Assembly (NCBI GenBank): GCA_964470965.1
Contig: CAYYIS010000044.1
Span: forward strand, 1 to 41,018
Source of the DNA: CAYYIS01 sp964470965
GTDB taxonomy: Bacteria > JAAXHH01 > JABIQT01
Length of the DNA: 41,018 nt
Reading direction: 5' to 3'
Shown here piece by piece: positions 22,833 through 31,393 of the stretch (positions within the stretch are counted from its first letter, which is position 1; each line of letters starts with the position of its first letter). Under the pieces are notes generated by a model. The model worked only from the letters and a program-made list of their open reading frames with translations, searched no databases and was not told the DNA's origin. The translations under genes were made by a program, and so were the position numbers.

Positions 22833-24815
22833 CTACCAGTCGTCCACCAGGTGACCGTTCCCCGGGAACCATATCTCATCTACCAGCCACGATATGAACA
22901 CCATGATGGCATAGGCGGAAAGCATGCCGATTACGGACGGTTGAATCTTTTTGTAAAGCTGGACACCGCCCAGGCGCAGGAGGAGAGATTTGACGATCCA
23001 GACGAGGAAGATGGAGAATACACCCATGTTTGCACTGTGTGTGAAAACGATGCCGAATCCTACGGGATGGAGCGGCCACCAGGGGAAGCGGTAGTGTCCG
23101 AAGATGAGCAACCCTGAGACGGCGGCGCCGACGCCGTAGAACAGCACTTCTCCTCCCGTCATCGTTTTGGGGTTCTGCATCAGTCCGGCCAGGCTGTTCC
23201 AGTATCCTTCAGCGCCTGATGTCCAGGCCGGTTCCGTGAACTGTGAAGCGCCGCCGTCGTATCCCAGATACATCGTGTAAACTACAGAAGTGAGAAAGCT
23301 GAGTCCGAGTGCCAGGGTAATGGCGCCGAAGACCCCTCTTCCCACACCGCCAGTCTGATCACCCACTTTGGCGCAGTGGGCGATGGATACCATTCCCAAC
23401 GTACGCCAGTTGCGGGAGTACGTCTGACTCAGCCACATGGTGGTCAGCGTCTCCGGAGAGATGTTCGCGGAACCGACAAATTGTACGGTGACCTCGTTGG
23501 CGCTGCTCGCAGGCAGATCGAGGGACACCAGGCCCGTTTCGGCTACGACGCGGGTGACGCCCAGGTACAGGAGCATGAGCACAGAAAGCATCAGCACCCC
23601 CACCATCAGGGACATACCTGCGGTTAGCAGCCAGAAAAGCATGTACAACAAGCCGAGGATTGCCCCGAAAACTGCCGTCCGGTAGGAGAAAAATTCTCTG
23701 GAGTCATCGAGATTCGATTCTTTACCGATTGCCTTCCGCCAGACCTCCGCCAGGTGTTTGCGGGCAAGCCAGATTCCGAACAACACGTACACCGCAAAGC
23801 CGGCGAAATGCTGGGCCTGAATCAGAGGGCGCACGGCCGGTACACCGACGCGCGCCATTACGCCTTCCTCGATAATACGCAGCAGAAAAAACAGCCAGAT
23901 GCTCAGCAGGACCTCCACCCGCGTGAAGTACGCCACCCCCAAAAGCAGGAAATTGAGCTTGAGCGTTATAGCAGGAAACGAATTGGCGATTGTGAATGGC
24001 AGGGAGTAACCGGGGCCCACGGGCACCGGTGGGACATCACCGAAGAAGCTGATGATATTCCAGCCCAGGACTGATGCCGTGATCGTGAAACCGAACCAGA
24101 ACAGCCTGTTCTGCGCCACGCCCGGGAGCCAGTGTTGATCGGTTGTGCCTTCCACTAACATCAGGGGAACCCGGGCCAGCGGAAACGTAAGGCGCTCGTG
24201 TTCGACCCACTGCTTTCTCAGTATCACCATCACCGAGGCGCTTACGATAAATATGGCCAGGTAAAACGTGCTCCACCAGAACAGGGGTATTACCCACACC
24301 TGCCACGGCATCGGCTGGCCAGGGGGCGATCCTTCGAAAAACCATTGCGTGGCGCCGCCAGCGTTGGGCAAGACAAGCCAGGGAGCCAGGTAATCTAGGA
24401 ACAGCTCCGCCCATCTGTTTTCCGTGGAGGCGAAATAATGCGGTCCACTGATGATCGACAACGCATACGTACTGAACGCCCAGCCAGGAATGGCTGAGGC
24501 GGTGAATATCAGGAAAAAGACAACGATTAATTCCTGTCGTTTTAAACCGCTGCCCGGTCGCGCCAGTTTCATCAGCGGGTTCAGAATAAGGACGATAAAC
24601 ACGAATGGAAACATAGCCGCAACCGGCAGGTGCGTAACACTGATATTAGAGGCGTGTGTCACATAACCGGAGTGGATGGTCCACATGGTGAGCAGGATCG
24701 ACAAGAGGATTCCCAGCAGGACCGCGCGGATCGTTAAACCTGAGGAAACAGTCAGGCGGGGATCAGTCGGAGAGAGACCGTCAGGTGGCGCAGAAGGACT
24801 CGCGGAGGAAGACAT
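22833..24815 (-). CDS. DUF6785 family multi-spanning membrane protein
   Basis: This 660-aa integral membrane protein has more than ten hydrophobic segments, for example VLLGILLSILLTMW, LIVVFFLIFTASAIPGW, LAIFIVSASVMVIL, MSLMVGVLMLSVLMLLYLG and SVIGMLSAYAIMVFI. The C-terminal segment with FPWWPLHPVGFGIVFTH is characteristic of the DUF6784/DUF6785 pair, proteins with distant resemblance to oligopeptide (OPT-type) transporters. A transport role is plausible, but the substrate is unknown. It is the last gene of a three-gene minus-strand operon, 17 nt after the cytochrome/copper protein gene, and converges on the aminotransferase gene. Confidence 0.85.
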   Translation of the reverse strand: MSSSASPSAPPDGLSPTDPRLTVSSGLTIRAVLLGILLSILLTMWTIHSGYVTHASNISVTHLPVAAMFPFVFIVLILNPLMKLARPGSGLKRQELIVVFFLIFTASAIPGWAFSTYALSIISGPHYFASTENRWAELFLDYLAPWLVLPNAGGATQWFFEGSPPGQPMPWQVWVIPLFWWSTFYLAIFIVSASVMVILRKQWVEHERLTFPLARVPLMLVEGTTDQHWLPGVAQNRLFWFGFTITASVLGWNIISFFGDVPPVPVGPGYSLPFTIANSFPAITLKLNFLLLGVAYFTRVEVLLSIWLFFLLRIIEEGVMARVGVPAVRPLIQAQHFAGFAVYVLFGIWLARKHLAEVWRKAIGKESNLDDSREFFSYRTAVFGAILGLLYMLFWLLTAGMSLMVGVLMLSVLMLLYLGVTRVVAETGLVSLDLPASSANEVTVQFVGSANISPETLTTMWLSQTYSRNWRTLGMVSIAHCAKVGDQTGGVGRGVFGAITLALGLSFLTSVVYTMYLGYDGGASQFTEPAWTSGAEGYWNSLAGLMQNPKTMTGGEVLFYGVGAAVSGLLIFGHYRFPWWPLHPVGFGIVFTHSANMGVFSIFLVWIVKSLLLRLGGVQLYKKIQPSVIGMLSAYAIMVFISWLVDEIWFPGNGHLVDDW

Positions 24816-24832
24816 CTAAATGATTCTGTCCA

Positions 24833-26020
24833 TTATGGTGTGTATCCCATCCAAACTGCGAGTTGGTGCTCGCCGGACGTTTCTTCCAAAGGTTCGTACA
24901 GGCCGGAGATAGACAGGCGACTGCCCCGGGAGAGGACCAATGGTTCGGCGAATTCGTAGCGGATAGGCCAGGCATCATCGAATCGCCCTACAAGAAGCAG
25001 GTCGGTCCGAAGTCCCTGTGCATCTTCAACATAAATTCTTAATGACCGGCCCATTCTGCTCATCTGGGGAAGAACGGAGCGCAGTGTGATCTCGCGTGCC
25101 AGGGGCTGTGAAACCAATAGGGTATCCTGCCGCACGTGCGCAGAAACTTCACGCTTGCGAAAAACCAGGGACCGCACCGTTTGCTCAACCTTCCGCTTCA
25201 TGAAATACAGACCCAATTCACTCTGGTCAGTAGTCTCGACCCCCTCGTCCCGCCAGGTTTTCCTGTAATGAAGCCGCGCACCGAGCCGGGCACCGGCAGG
25301 GATTTCATAGGCGGCATCGGGACCTGCTAAGGATCTTACCTGTCCCGGAATCCACGTACCAAGAATCTGATCTGCGGGCAGATCGACTACAGAAGAGGGC
25401 GTGGAGGATATTTCGTATCCGTCCGGAATGACATACAACACCACATCATGGAGGATACCCGGGTTGCCGGGGCGTATATCAAAGCCAGCCAGCCATTGTG
25501 TTCTCCCCGAGCCAGTCGTCAGGGACAGGTTGACGGTTCTTTCTGTTTCGTAGGCGCCGATAGATTCACCGTGATCCATATTCAGAACCTGATCGGGTTC
25601 ACCAAGCTGCCAGCGCTGGTCGTCTTCCGTTTTCGAGGTGAACAGCGCGCCTTTGCCTTCCGGAGTGCCCCCGCCGGCCCAATCTACGATCATATCCAGT
25701 TCTCGGGGACTCATCCGCTGTCTGTGGCGGAATGTGGCGTAGCGCTCGTCGTCATGCCATGGGTGCATGGTGTCCGCCAGAAGATGCTCTTTAATGGACT
25801 CGGCCCAGGGGTAAGCCTCTTCGTACGTAAGGAGTGACATGGGGGCGATGCGGCCTGGAGCGTGACAGCCGCCACAGTAAAATTGAAACAATGGCAGGAT
25901 ATTCTGGTGGAACGTATATTTCGACGTCACCGGTCGGTGCGCCAACGTCGTGCCCGTACCGATTGCCAGTGCGAAAAGTAGAACAGGTGCACAGATAGCT
26001 GCGAGTCGTTTTGAAGTCAT
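24833..26020 (-). CDS. Exported c-type cytochrome / type II copper monooxygenase-like protein
   Basis: This 395-aa protein has a signal peptide (MTSKRLAAICAPVLLFALAIG), a single haem c site C49-GG-C52-H53 in YCGGCHAPGRIAP with downstream M61, and then a region resembling the C-terminal half of copper type II ascorbate-dependent monooxygenases (LHDVVLYVIPDGY, then ARLHYRKTWRDEG with a family-like HY motif). This architecture is known in environmental bacteria as predicted periplasmic redox proteins, but the substrate is unknown. The HxH copper pair of peptidylglycine monooxygenase is not obvious, so the copper site may be altered. The gene is 20 nt after the glycosidase-like gene and 17 nt before the DUF6785 gene, so a joint envelope function is likely. 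Confidence 0.8.
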   Translation of the reverse strand: MTSKRLAAICAPVLLFALAIGTGTTLAHRPVTSKYTFHQNILPLFQFYCGGCHAPGRIAPMSLLTYEEAYPWAESIKEHLLADTMHPWHDDERYATFRHRQRMSPRELDMIVDWAGGGTPEGKGALFTSKTEDDQRWQLGEPDQVLNMDHGESIGAYETERTVNLSLTTGSGRTQWLAGFDIRPGNPGILHDVVLYVIPDGYEISSTPSSVVDLPADQILGTWIPGQVRSLAGPDAAYEIPAGARLGARLHYRKTWRDEGVETTDQSELGLYFMKRKVEQTVRSLVFRKREVSAHVRQDTLLVSQPLAREITLRSVLPQMSRMGRSLRIYVEDAQGLRTDLLLVGRFDDAWPIRYEFAEPLVLSRGSRLSISGLYEPLEETSGEHQLAVWMGYTP

Positions 26021-26040
26021 GGTTATTTCCCTGAAGGGCG

Positions 26041-28014
26041 CTATCTCACCAACAACATTTTCTTGCCTTCACGGCCCCGATCCGTAACCAGCTGGTAGAA
26101 ATACACCCCCGAGGGCGCCTGTCGGCCTGTGCTGGTCAGGCCGTTCCACAAGCCGGAATACGTACCGGGCAACTGGATGTCGTTTACCAGTAACCGAACG
26201 AGCTCACCTGAAGTGTTGTAAATGGTAAGCCTGACTCGGGATAACGCCCTAAGGTGATACCGGATTCTGGTAGAGGGATTGAACGGATTCGGTACATTCT
26301 GATCCAGCGATACCTGTTTTGGCATCGTGCTGGTGCTTCGAAAAAAATCCGTTTCTGCCCGCGCCAACACCAGCACCCAGTCATCTGAATCCGGCGGGTT
26401 CAGAACCAGCGGGCCTCTTCCATATGGCGGTTCCGATATTCGAGTTTCCTCACCGGTCGCCGGATTGATCCAGGTGTAGGTACCATCAATGACGAAATCA
26501 CCGGCATTGAGAACGACAGACGATGTCCCTTTCGGGAAAAATACAATCAGGTGTTTTCTGTTATGCGCAACAGGAATGTATCTGTTTTTCGGCGTTTTAG
26601 CAACCACATAATGGGGTTGGGGTGTCATGCTGTGCCAGTCGTATGTGGTCATGATACTCTTCAGAATGGCTAACTGTGACGAACCCGGGAATGATATGGC
26701 TTGACCGACTGAAACGCGAGGAGAGTGGGTCCCGGTGTGTTCTTGCGTGGACCACTGCCACACTCCGTTAGCGCCGTAGGTCATGCCGACAAGGGCGCCC
26801 GAGAGGATGCTTTCATAGTTCGCCTGGCGTATGTGCTCCGGCCGGATACGAAAGGAGGCCACCTCCCGGGAATCGCCCGGTTCCCATAGGTTGTGATATA
26901 TATCCTCATAAGCAGCCTCGCCATTCAAGACAGGTTTTGCGGGCTTCTGCCTGTAACCGGCTCGGGCCGCAATGAACGTGTAATCCCCATCAGCAAGGTG
27001 GGACGACTGGTACATGTGGAAATCTATCCAGTCTGTATGGTTGTCGAAGTAATCGAACGACGCGGACCAGCCCTTGGGGTGTACCGTCATCAAATGCACA
27101 TCGCCGCTGGCTTCACGGAGTGAACCGGCAAACCGGTCCCAGAACACCTGTTGACCGTGGGTATGGTATGAGTTGTCGCCACCTACGATCCATATCACAT
27201 TGTAGCCGGCATACCGGGATCCAATGTACTCCGCCAGATGTAAGGACTGATCTGCTGTCAGGGCATCGTCCAGGTAACTGTTCTTGTGAACTTCACTCAT
27301 CGCTGCCCAGAGCGGAACCAAAGCGACCGCCATTCCCCTTGCATTGGCTGCGGTGACTATCGTATCGAGATAATCAAAATACCTGGGATTTATCCGGTAG
27401 AAATCCTCATTATTGAATGACCATTCACCCATCCGGTTTTCGACTCCGTTGGATGTCAGGATCTGATGGGACAGGGCCACCACCTGGATCACATTGAATC
27501 CTTTGCCCTGCCGATCGTCCATGTAGGTTAACATGTCAGCGGGTTCAGATTTCCAGGTCATTTCCCAGGCCGTATCACCCAGCCAGAAAAATGGTGATCC
27601 GTCCTCATAGGTAAGAAATCGTCCGGAGGACGACGCCTTCAGCCAGCCTTGATTAGAAAATGGATCATCACCGCTATACGGAAGCACCGTGATTTCACCT
27701 TTTGTTCCGTGTAATCCGGGGTTCAATCTGTCCGTAGATTCGGTTCGGTAACTCCAGATCCCCTCGGCCGGCGGCGCGAACCGGATCCGCCAGGTATTAT
27801 CGCCGTCCCAGAATCCTTTAATCGTGATAATGCGGCCCCCTGGTTCTGTAAATACGCCCTGGACAGAGACATCCAGCAGGGGATGGGAGTAGCCCCGGGA
27901 AGAAGTGAGCGTGATTTCGATGGGTTGAAGACGCTGGACCTGGAACGTGGTGCTTTCCGTCAGGGCCATCAGTGATGCAAAAAATAAACTGAAGCAGCTT
28001 TGAAGGGCGGGCAT
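26041..28014 (-). CDS. Secreted DUF5060/DUF4038 glycoside hydrolase-like protein with FlgD/Por-type C-terminus
   Basis: This is a roughly 657-aa exported protein. After a signal-like segment (MPALQSCFSLFFASLMALTE), residues about 26-110 match a DUF5060 beta-sandwich (GFWDGDNTWRIRFAPPAEG, EGIWSYRTES). Residues about 125-470 form a DUF4038-type TIM barrel (SPFFWLGDTAWEMTW, GKGFNVIQVVAL, VIWIVGGDNSYHTHG, KPVLNGEAAYEDIYH), the fold of apiosidase-like enzymes. The end holds a C-terminal beta domain and then an FCB-type FlgD/Por-like module (VSLDQNVPNPFNPSTRIRYH to KKMLLVR). The frame continues upstream to an ATG at 28113, but the start at 28014 (with AAGG upstream) places the signal peptide at the N-terminus. 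The substrate is probably a plant- or algal-type glycan, which is an inference. Confidence 0.85.
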   Translation of the reverse strand: MPALQSCFSLFFASLMALTESTTFQVQRLQPIEITLTSSRGYSHPLLDVSVQGVFTEPGGRIITIKGFWDGDNTWRIRFAPPAEGIWSYRTESTDRLNPGLHGTKGEITVLPYSGDDPFSNQGWLKASSSGRFLTYEDGSPFFWLGDTAWEMTWKSEPADMLTYMDDRQGKGFNVIQVVALSHQILTSNGVENRMGEWSFNNEDFYRINPRYFDYLDTIVTAANARGMAVALVPLWAAMSEVHKNSYLDDALTADQSLHLAEYIGSRYAGYNVIWIVGGDNSYHTHGQQVFWDRFAGSLREASGDVHLMTVHPKGWSASFDYFDNHTDWIDFHMYQSSHLADGDYTFIAARAGYRQKPAKPVLNGEAAYEDIYHNLWEPGDSREVASFRIRPEHIRQANYESILSGALVGMTYGANGVWQWSTQEHTGTHSPRVSVGQAISFPGSSQLAILKSIMTTYDWHSMTPQPHYVVAKTPKNRYIPVAHNRKHLIVFFPKGTSSVVLNAGDFVIDGTYTWINPATGEETRISEPPYGRGPLVLNPPDSDDWVLVLARAETDFFRSTSTMPKQVSLDQNVPNPFNPSTRIRYHLRALSRVRLTIYNTSGELVRLLVNDIQLPGTYSGLWNGLTSTGRQAPSGVYFYQLVTDRGREGKKMLLVR

Positions 28015-28446
28015 AGGTACCTTAATACCATATGTTTCTGTCACCGGGCGATGGCGGTATTCTTCCCCGGACTTACAGATGTTACGACACTTGGAAAATA
28101 CCCAGTTTGACATGGCACCCGGTGAGCGTCTGATTGTCGCTGGTACGCGGAGATCACTCTCGGGATCACATTAAGATATCACACATAGGCCGATCTATCT
28201 ACTAACAAAATACTTCACGGACAAGAAGAATATCGTCAGGTTATGTTCTGGTGGATACTGGAAAATGCCCGTGTTGATCGGGATATCATTATCTGAGATG
28301 CGAAGGACGGCTTAGGACCTCCCCTTTTTGAGAGAGGATTCAAATACACTGTCTATAAATTATCAAACGGAAGATTTTTCTTTACAGTACGAGGCCACAG
28401 TCAATACTATCATTTGAGACGCCAACACGATCAACAGGAAAACATC
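28015..28446. other. divergent intergenic region before the MBL-fold gene
   Basis: This stretch separates the glycosidase-like gene (-) from the MBL-fold gene (+). Part of it (28015-28113) could be the N-terminus of the former if the upstream start is used. The rest is AT-rich, especially 28330-28400, with several -10-like sequences but no promoter pair I would defend. An open frame runs into the MBL gene from about 28297 but has no start codon with a ribosome site. Confidence 0.5.
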
Positions 28447-29205
28447 ATGATACTGGATTCCCTATTCTCAGGCACGGTCAAACGTCTGTACATTCTCGAT
28501 TACGGATTGTTTCAGGTTGCGGAAAACGGCCGGATAATCGGGATCCCGGGTTATCTGATTCAGACCGATGATCGGAATATCCTCGTAGACACCGGCTTTC
28601 CGGCCTGGTATGCGGAGAATCCGGAGAGAGCTTCGCTTGAAGATGACCTGGAGCGCTTCGGACGAATACTCCAGCTCACCGGTGAAAACCTGCCGGAATC
28701 TCAACTGGCGCTGATCGGTTTAACATCCGACGATGTCGATCTGCTTGTGATGACCCATACGGATATCGATCATGTGGGAGGAATAGGGCGTTTCCCGGAG
28801 GCAAAGCTTATTCTAGGGCGGGAGGAACGGGCATTGGAAAGACCGCGCTATTTTGAAGATCGGTCACCAATACCCTGGCCCGAGGGAGTGGGCTGTCAGC
28901 TGGTGGAACAGGATATGGAACTGGTCCCCGGAATGAGGCTCATTACGACGCCCGGCCACTCACCGGGACATCTGTCAATCCTTCTGTCTCTTGAACAGGA
29001 AGGCAAGATCCTTCTCACATGCGATGCCGTTTCTAGACCCGCAGAGATGGAAGAAGGGTTTCGCAGCGCCTGGGATCCTATCCAGGCGGAAGTCAGCGCA
29101 AAACGCCTGATGAAGATGGCGGCGGCGGCAGGGGCTATGATTATTTATGGACACGACCCGTCACAGTGGCCGTCCCTGCGGAAGGCCCCGGAGTATTATT
29201 GTTAA
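28447..29205 (+). CDS. MBL-fold metallo-hydrolase, quorum-quenching lactonase-like
   Basis: This 252-aa metallo-beta-lactamase-fold protein resembles the N-acyl-homoserine lactonase-like family. Metal ligands can be read as H104, D106, D108 and H109 in THTDIDHVGG, then H171 or H175 in TPGHSPGH, D193 in LTCDAV and H236 in IYGHD. The first motif is HxDxDH rather than HxHxDH, a known variant in this family, so lactonase activity should not be assumed. Start ATG 28447 has AGGAAA 6 nt upstream; an earlier in-frame TTG at 28414 lacks a site. The stop TAA overlaps the minus-strand stop of the convergent SDR gene within the palindrome TTAA (29202-29205). Confidence 0.88.
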   Translation: MILDSLFSGTVKRLYILDYGLFQVAENGRIIGIPGYLIQTDDRNILVDTGFPAWYAENPERASLEDDLERFGRILQLTGENLPESQLALIGLTSDDVDLLVMTHTDIDHVGGIGRFPEAKLILGREERALERPRYFEDRSPIPWPEGVGCQLVEQDMELVPGMRLITTPGHSPGHLSILLSLEQEGKILLTCDAVSRPAEMEEGFRSAWDPIQAEVSAKRLMKMAAAAGAMIIYGHDPSQWPSLRKAPEYYC

Positions 29206-29941
29206 CGGACATCCCGTCCCTGATTCAGGATTATCACGTTGCCACTGGCGCAATCGCCTGCCGGGGAGGCAAGGAAGGCTACCCAGGCCGCAATTTCTTC
29301 CGGTTCCATCGGTTTACCCTGGGCATCTCGGCTATGGCTTTCTCGAGCATTTCCGGTTCTACGATATCAAATAGGTCCGTCCGTGTCATCGCCGGAGCGA
29401 TGGAGTTTATGACGACGCCCTCTTTAGCGTAACGGCGGGCAATATGTTTGGTCAGGTTATCCATGGCCGCTTTGCTGGCGCGATAATGGGCGGGATCAAA
29501 AACTTCGAAGTTGTAGGCCCCGTTCGAGGAGATGTTGATGATCTTCTTGATGCCCGGACGGGAAAGCATCAGCGGGATCGCCTGCTGACAACAGTAGAAT
29601 GCACTGTCGAAATTGACAGCCATCTGACGACGGAATTCATCCGGTGTTATATGGATAAAATCGGTCACGAAACATGTGCCGGCATTGTTGACCAGTACAT
29701 CTATACCGCCCTGATTTTGACGGATTTCGTCAAAAGCGCGGGCTACGTGTTCCGAATCCGAAACATCCGCTGTGATAGAGGCAAAGGACAGACCGTCCCC
29801 GGTCAGTAATGATTCGGCGACGGCAAGTTTCTCACCGTTAAAATCAATCCCGGTAACTGTAAATCCGGATTGAAGCAGCGCTCTGCTTATCGCAAAGCCG
29901 ATTCCCTGCGCTGCGCCTGTTACGACTGCGACCCGGTCCAT
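29202..29941 (-). pseudogene. SDR family oxidoreductase with a single-base frameshift
   Basis: The minus strand encodes a classical SDR starting MDRVAVVTGAAQGIG (ATG 29941, AGGAG upstream), with VNNAGTCF and an intact catalytic set in NISSNGA and HYRASKAAM. After AIAEMPR the frame runs into a stop at about 29279. Shifting by one base at 29317-29319 restores a typical SDR end: MEPEEIAAWVAFLASPAG, then SGNVIILNQGRDVR and a TAA at 29204-29202. Adding one G to the GGG run (minus strand) gives PRGKPMEPEE, which fits perfectly. This is a 1-base deletion in a homopolymer, either a sequencing/assembly error or a recent mutation; the protein is otherwise intact. It follows the TIM-barrel gene by 19 nt. 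Confidence 0.88.
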
Positions 29942-29960
29942 TATGTAAGGACTCCTTTTC

Positions 29961-31127
29961 CTATCCGCCATTTACCCTTGCCACCGCGGATTTTACCCAC
30001 CGCAGGTTTTTTGCAGGCATGATGCCATAGTTATAGTAGGAATACCCACTGACGCCTTCTTCCATGGCTGCTTCAGTCGTGGCGATCAGTGTCGCTTCGT
30101 CCGGGGATGCCGGGTGGTAGGCACCGAAACCGGCATGGATCTGCTCCGGCGCTATTCCATGATCGCAGGTATTCCGTATGCTGTCACGCACCTGCTCCGT
30201 GTCGTGGCTGTAGGCCAGGATTTCAACCCGGTTGACGATTTTTGATATCTCACGGTAATCCATGCCGCTACCGTAGTAGTTACCCATCAACAGGTAATAC
30301 ACCGGGACATCCACCGCACCTTTGACCATTCGCGTCAGAGATTCCACCGTTTCCGCCCGCATTTTTACGAATGCGGTCATCCCTTCGCTTGCTTTCACGT
30401 GATCCTCAATGGATTGCCCGGACGCCTCACCACATTCACAAAACCTGTTGAGTGTATCACAGACTGAAGCCCTGAGTTCCACCGCGTCGATGTCTTCGGC
30501 CTCGGCTCTTGCCTGACAGTGTTCACAGAAACACAGTGAGAAAAGGAAGGACTCGAGAGGGCCGATGGGCAGACCTGTTTTATCATGGTAATGTCCCTGG
30601 CTGTAGCCGTTGTAATTAAGCGTCTCCAGTTCCAGCGCGGTAATCGGATAATTGGAGGTCAGATCACGCACAAGGGCGGTCATATATCTCCGAACAGCCG
30701 GGCTGGCCGGACACGGCGCATGGGGTAGAACATCACCGAAGGCTGTCACCTGCGCATGCTCAGGATATTTCTCGGCCAGAAAAGAATTGTGCAGACACAC
30801 GGTCCAGGACGTCAGCCCGAGTCCCTGCCCGACACAGGCGTCCCCGATCTCCCTGAGGGGGTCGTGGTCGACCGCGGTGGGACTCACATGGGGTTTGATG
30901 GGCGTGTCTTCATAGAGCGCCATTTCAGGTTGAAAATACACGGCCGCTTCATTGGCCCGAACGAACTTGCGCGCTTTCCTGTGGGCGCACAACATTTCAT
31001 AAGTGTGATAGGCGGTGGCCACGCTTATGGCATCCAGCCCGATGTCCTGTTTGAGCATGGCGATGGTGTCCGCAGCAGAATCGTAGGTAAGGTCCCATGT
31101 ATAGGACCACAGGGTCGTGTAGGGCAT
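29961..31127 (-). CDS. Uncharacterised TIM-barrel-like protein (glycosidase-like)
   Basis: This 388-aa cytoplasmic protein has alternating beta and alpha segments such as LDAISVATAYHTYEML, LGLTSWTVCLHNSF, ITALELETLNYNGYSQGHYH, VPVYYLLMGNYYGSGMDY and GVSGYSYYNYGIMP, consistent with a TIM barrel of the kind seen in uncharacterised glycosidase-like proteins. It has a Cys-rich motif SLCFCEHCQARAE (about 206-218) often found in such proteins after the fourth strand. ELETLNYNG could hold a catalytic acid, but I cannot assign residues. GGAGT precedes ATG 31127. It is cotranscribed with the SDR downstream, which hints at a sugar-oxidation context. The function is unknown. Confidence 0.7.
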   Translation of the reverse strand: MPYTTLWSYTWDLTYDSAADTIAMLKQDIGLDAISVATAYHTYEMLCAHRKARKFVRANEAAVYFQPEMALYEDTPIKPHVSPTAVDHDPLREIGDACVGQGLGLTSWTVCLHNSFLAEKYPEHAQVTAFGDVLPHAPCPASPAVRRYMTALVRDLTSNYPITALELETLNYNGYSQGHYHDKTGLPIGPLESFLFSLCFCEHCQARAEAEDIDAVELRASVCDTLNRFCECGEASGQSIEDHVKASEGMTAFVKMRAETVESLTRMVKGAVDVPVYYLLMGNYYGSGMDYREISKIVNRVEILAYSHDTEQVRDSIRNTCDHGIAPEQIHAGFGAYHPASPDEATLIATTEAAMEEGVSGYSYYNYGIMPAKNLRWVKSAVARVNGG

Positions 31128-31172
31128 GACTTACTCCGGGTTCGAGGGTTTGAAGATCAAGGATTCGAGGGA

Positions 31173-31201
31173 AGTATGCACCGGAGGTTGCCCCTTGTCA
31201 A
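31173..31201 (-). promoter_or_regulatory. sigma-70 promoter for the TIM-barrel/SDR operon
   Basis: On the minus strand a perfect TTGACA (plus 31196-31201) and CATACT (plus 31173-31178, 4/6) are 17 bp apart. The expected start near 31166 gives a 39-nt leader before ATG 31127. Confidence 0.6.
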
Positions 31202-31290
31202 GATCTTCGAAATTATGACCTGAACAATACCCGATATGTCTCTCGGATGGTGCTGTACATTCCATGCGCCCCGCTCGCAAAATCTGTTCC

Positions 31291-31319
31291 TTGACAATCG
31301 TGAAATCATCACTTATTAT
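31291..31319 (+). promoter_or_regulatory. sigma-70 promoter for the RsbW-like gene
   Basis: TTGACA (31291-31296, 6/6) and TATTAT (31314-31319, 5/6) have a 17-bp spacer. This is one of the best promoter matches in the window, and it faces the ATPase gene 75 nt downstream. Confidence 0.72.
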
Positions 31320-31393
31320 GGTGTCTGATCATTCTGGAAGAGGCCGAGCAGCGGCGGCCAGATCGAAGAGCCCGGATATTTGGAGCACACAAT

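Noticed and set aside
26041..26300. type IX secretion signal on the glycosidase-like protein
   Set aside because: The end resembles an FCB FlgD/Por-like module, but I cannot show that the organism has a type IX system, so I describe only the module.
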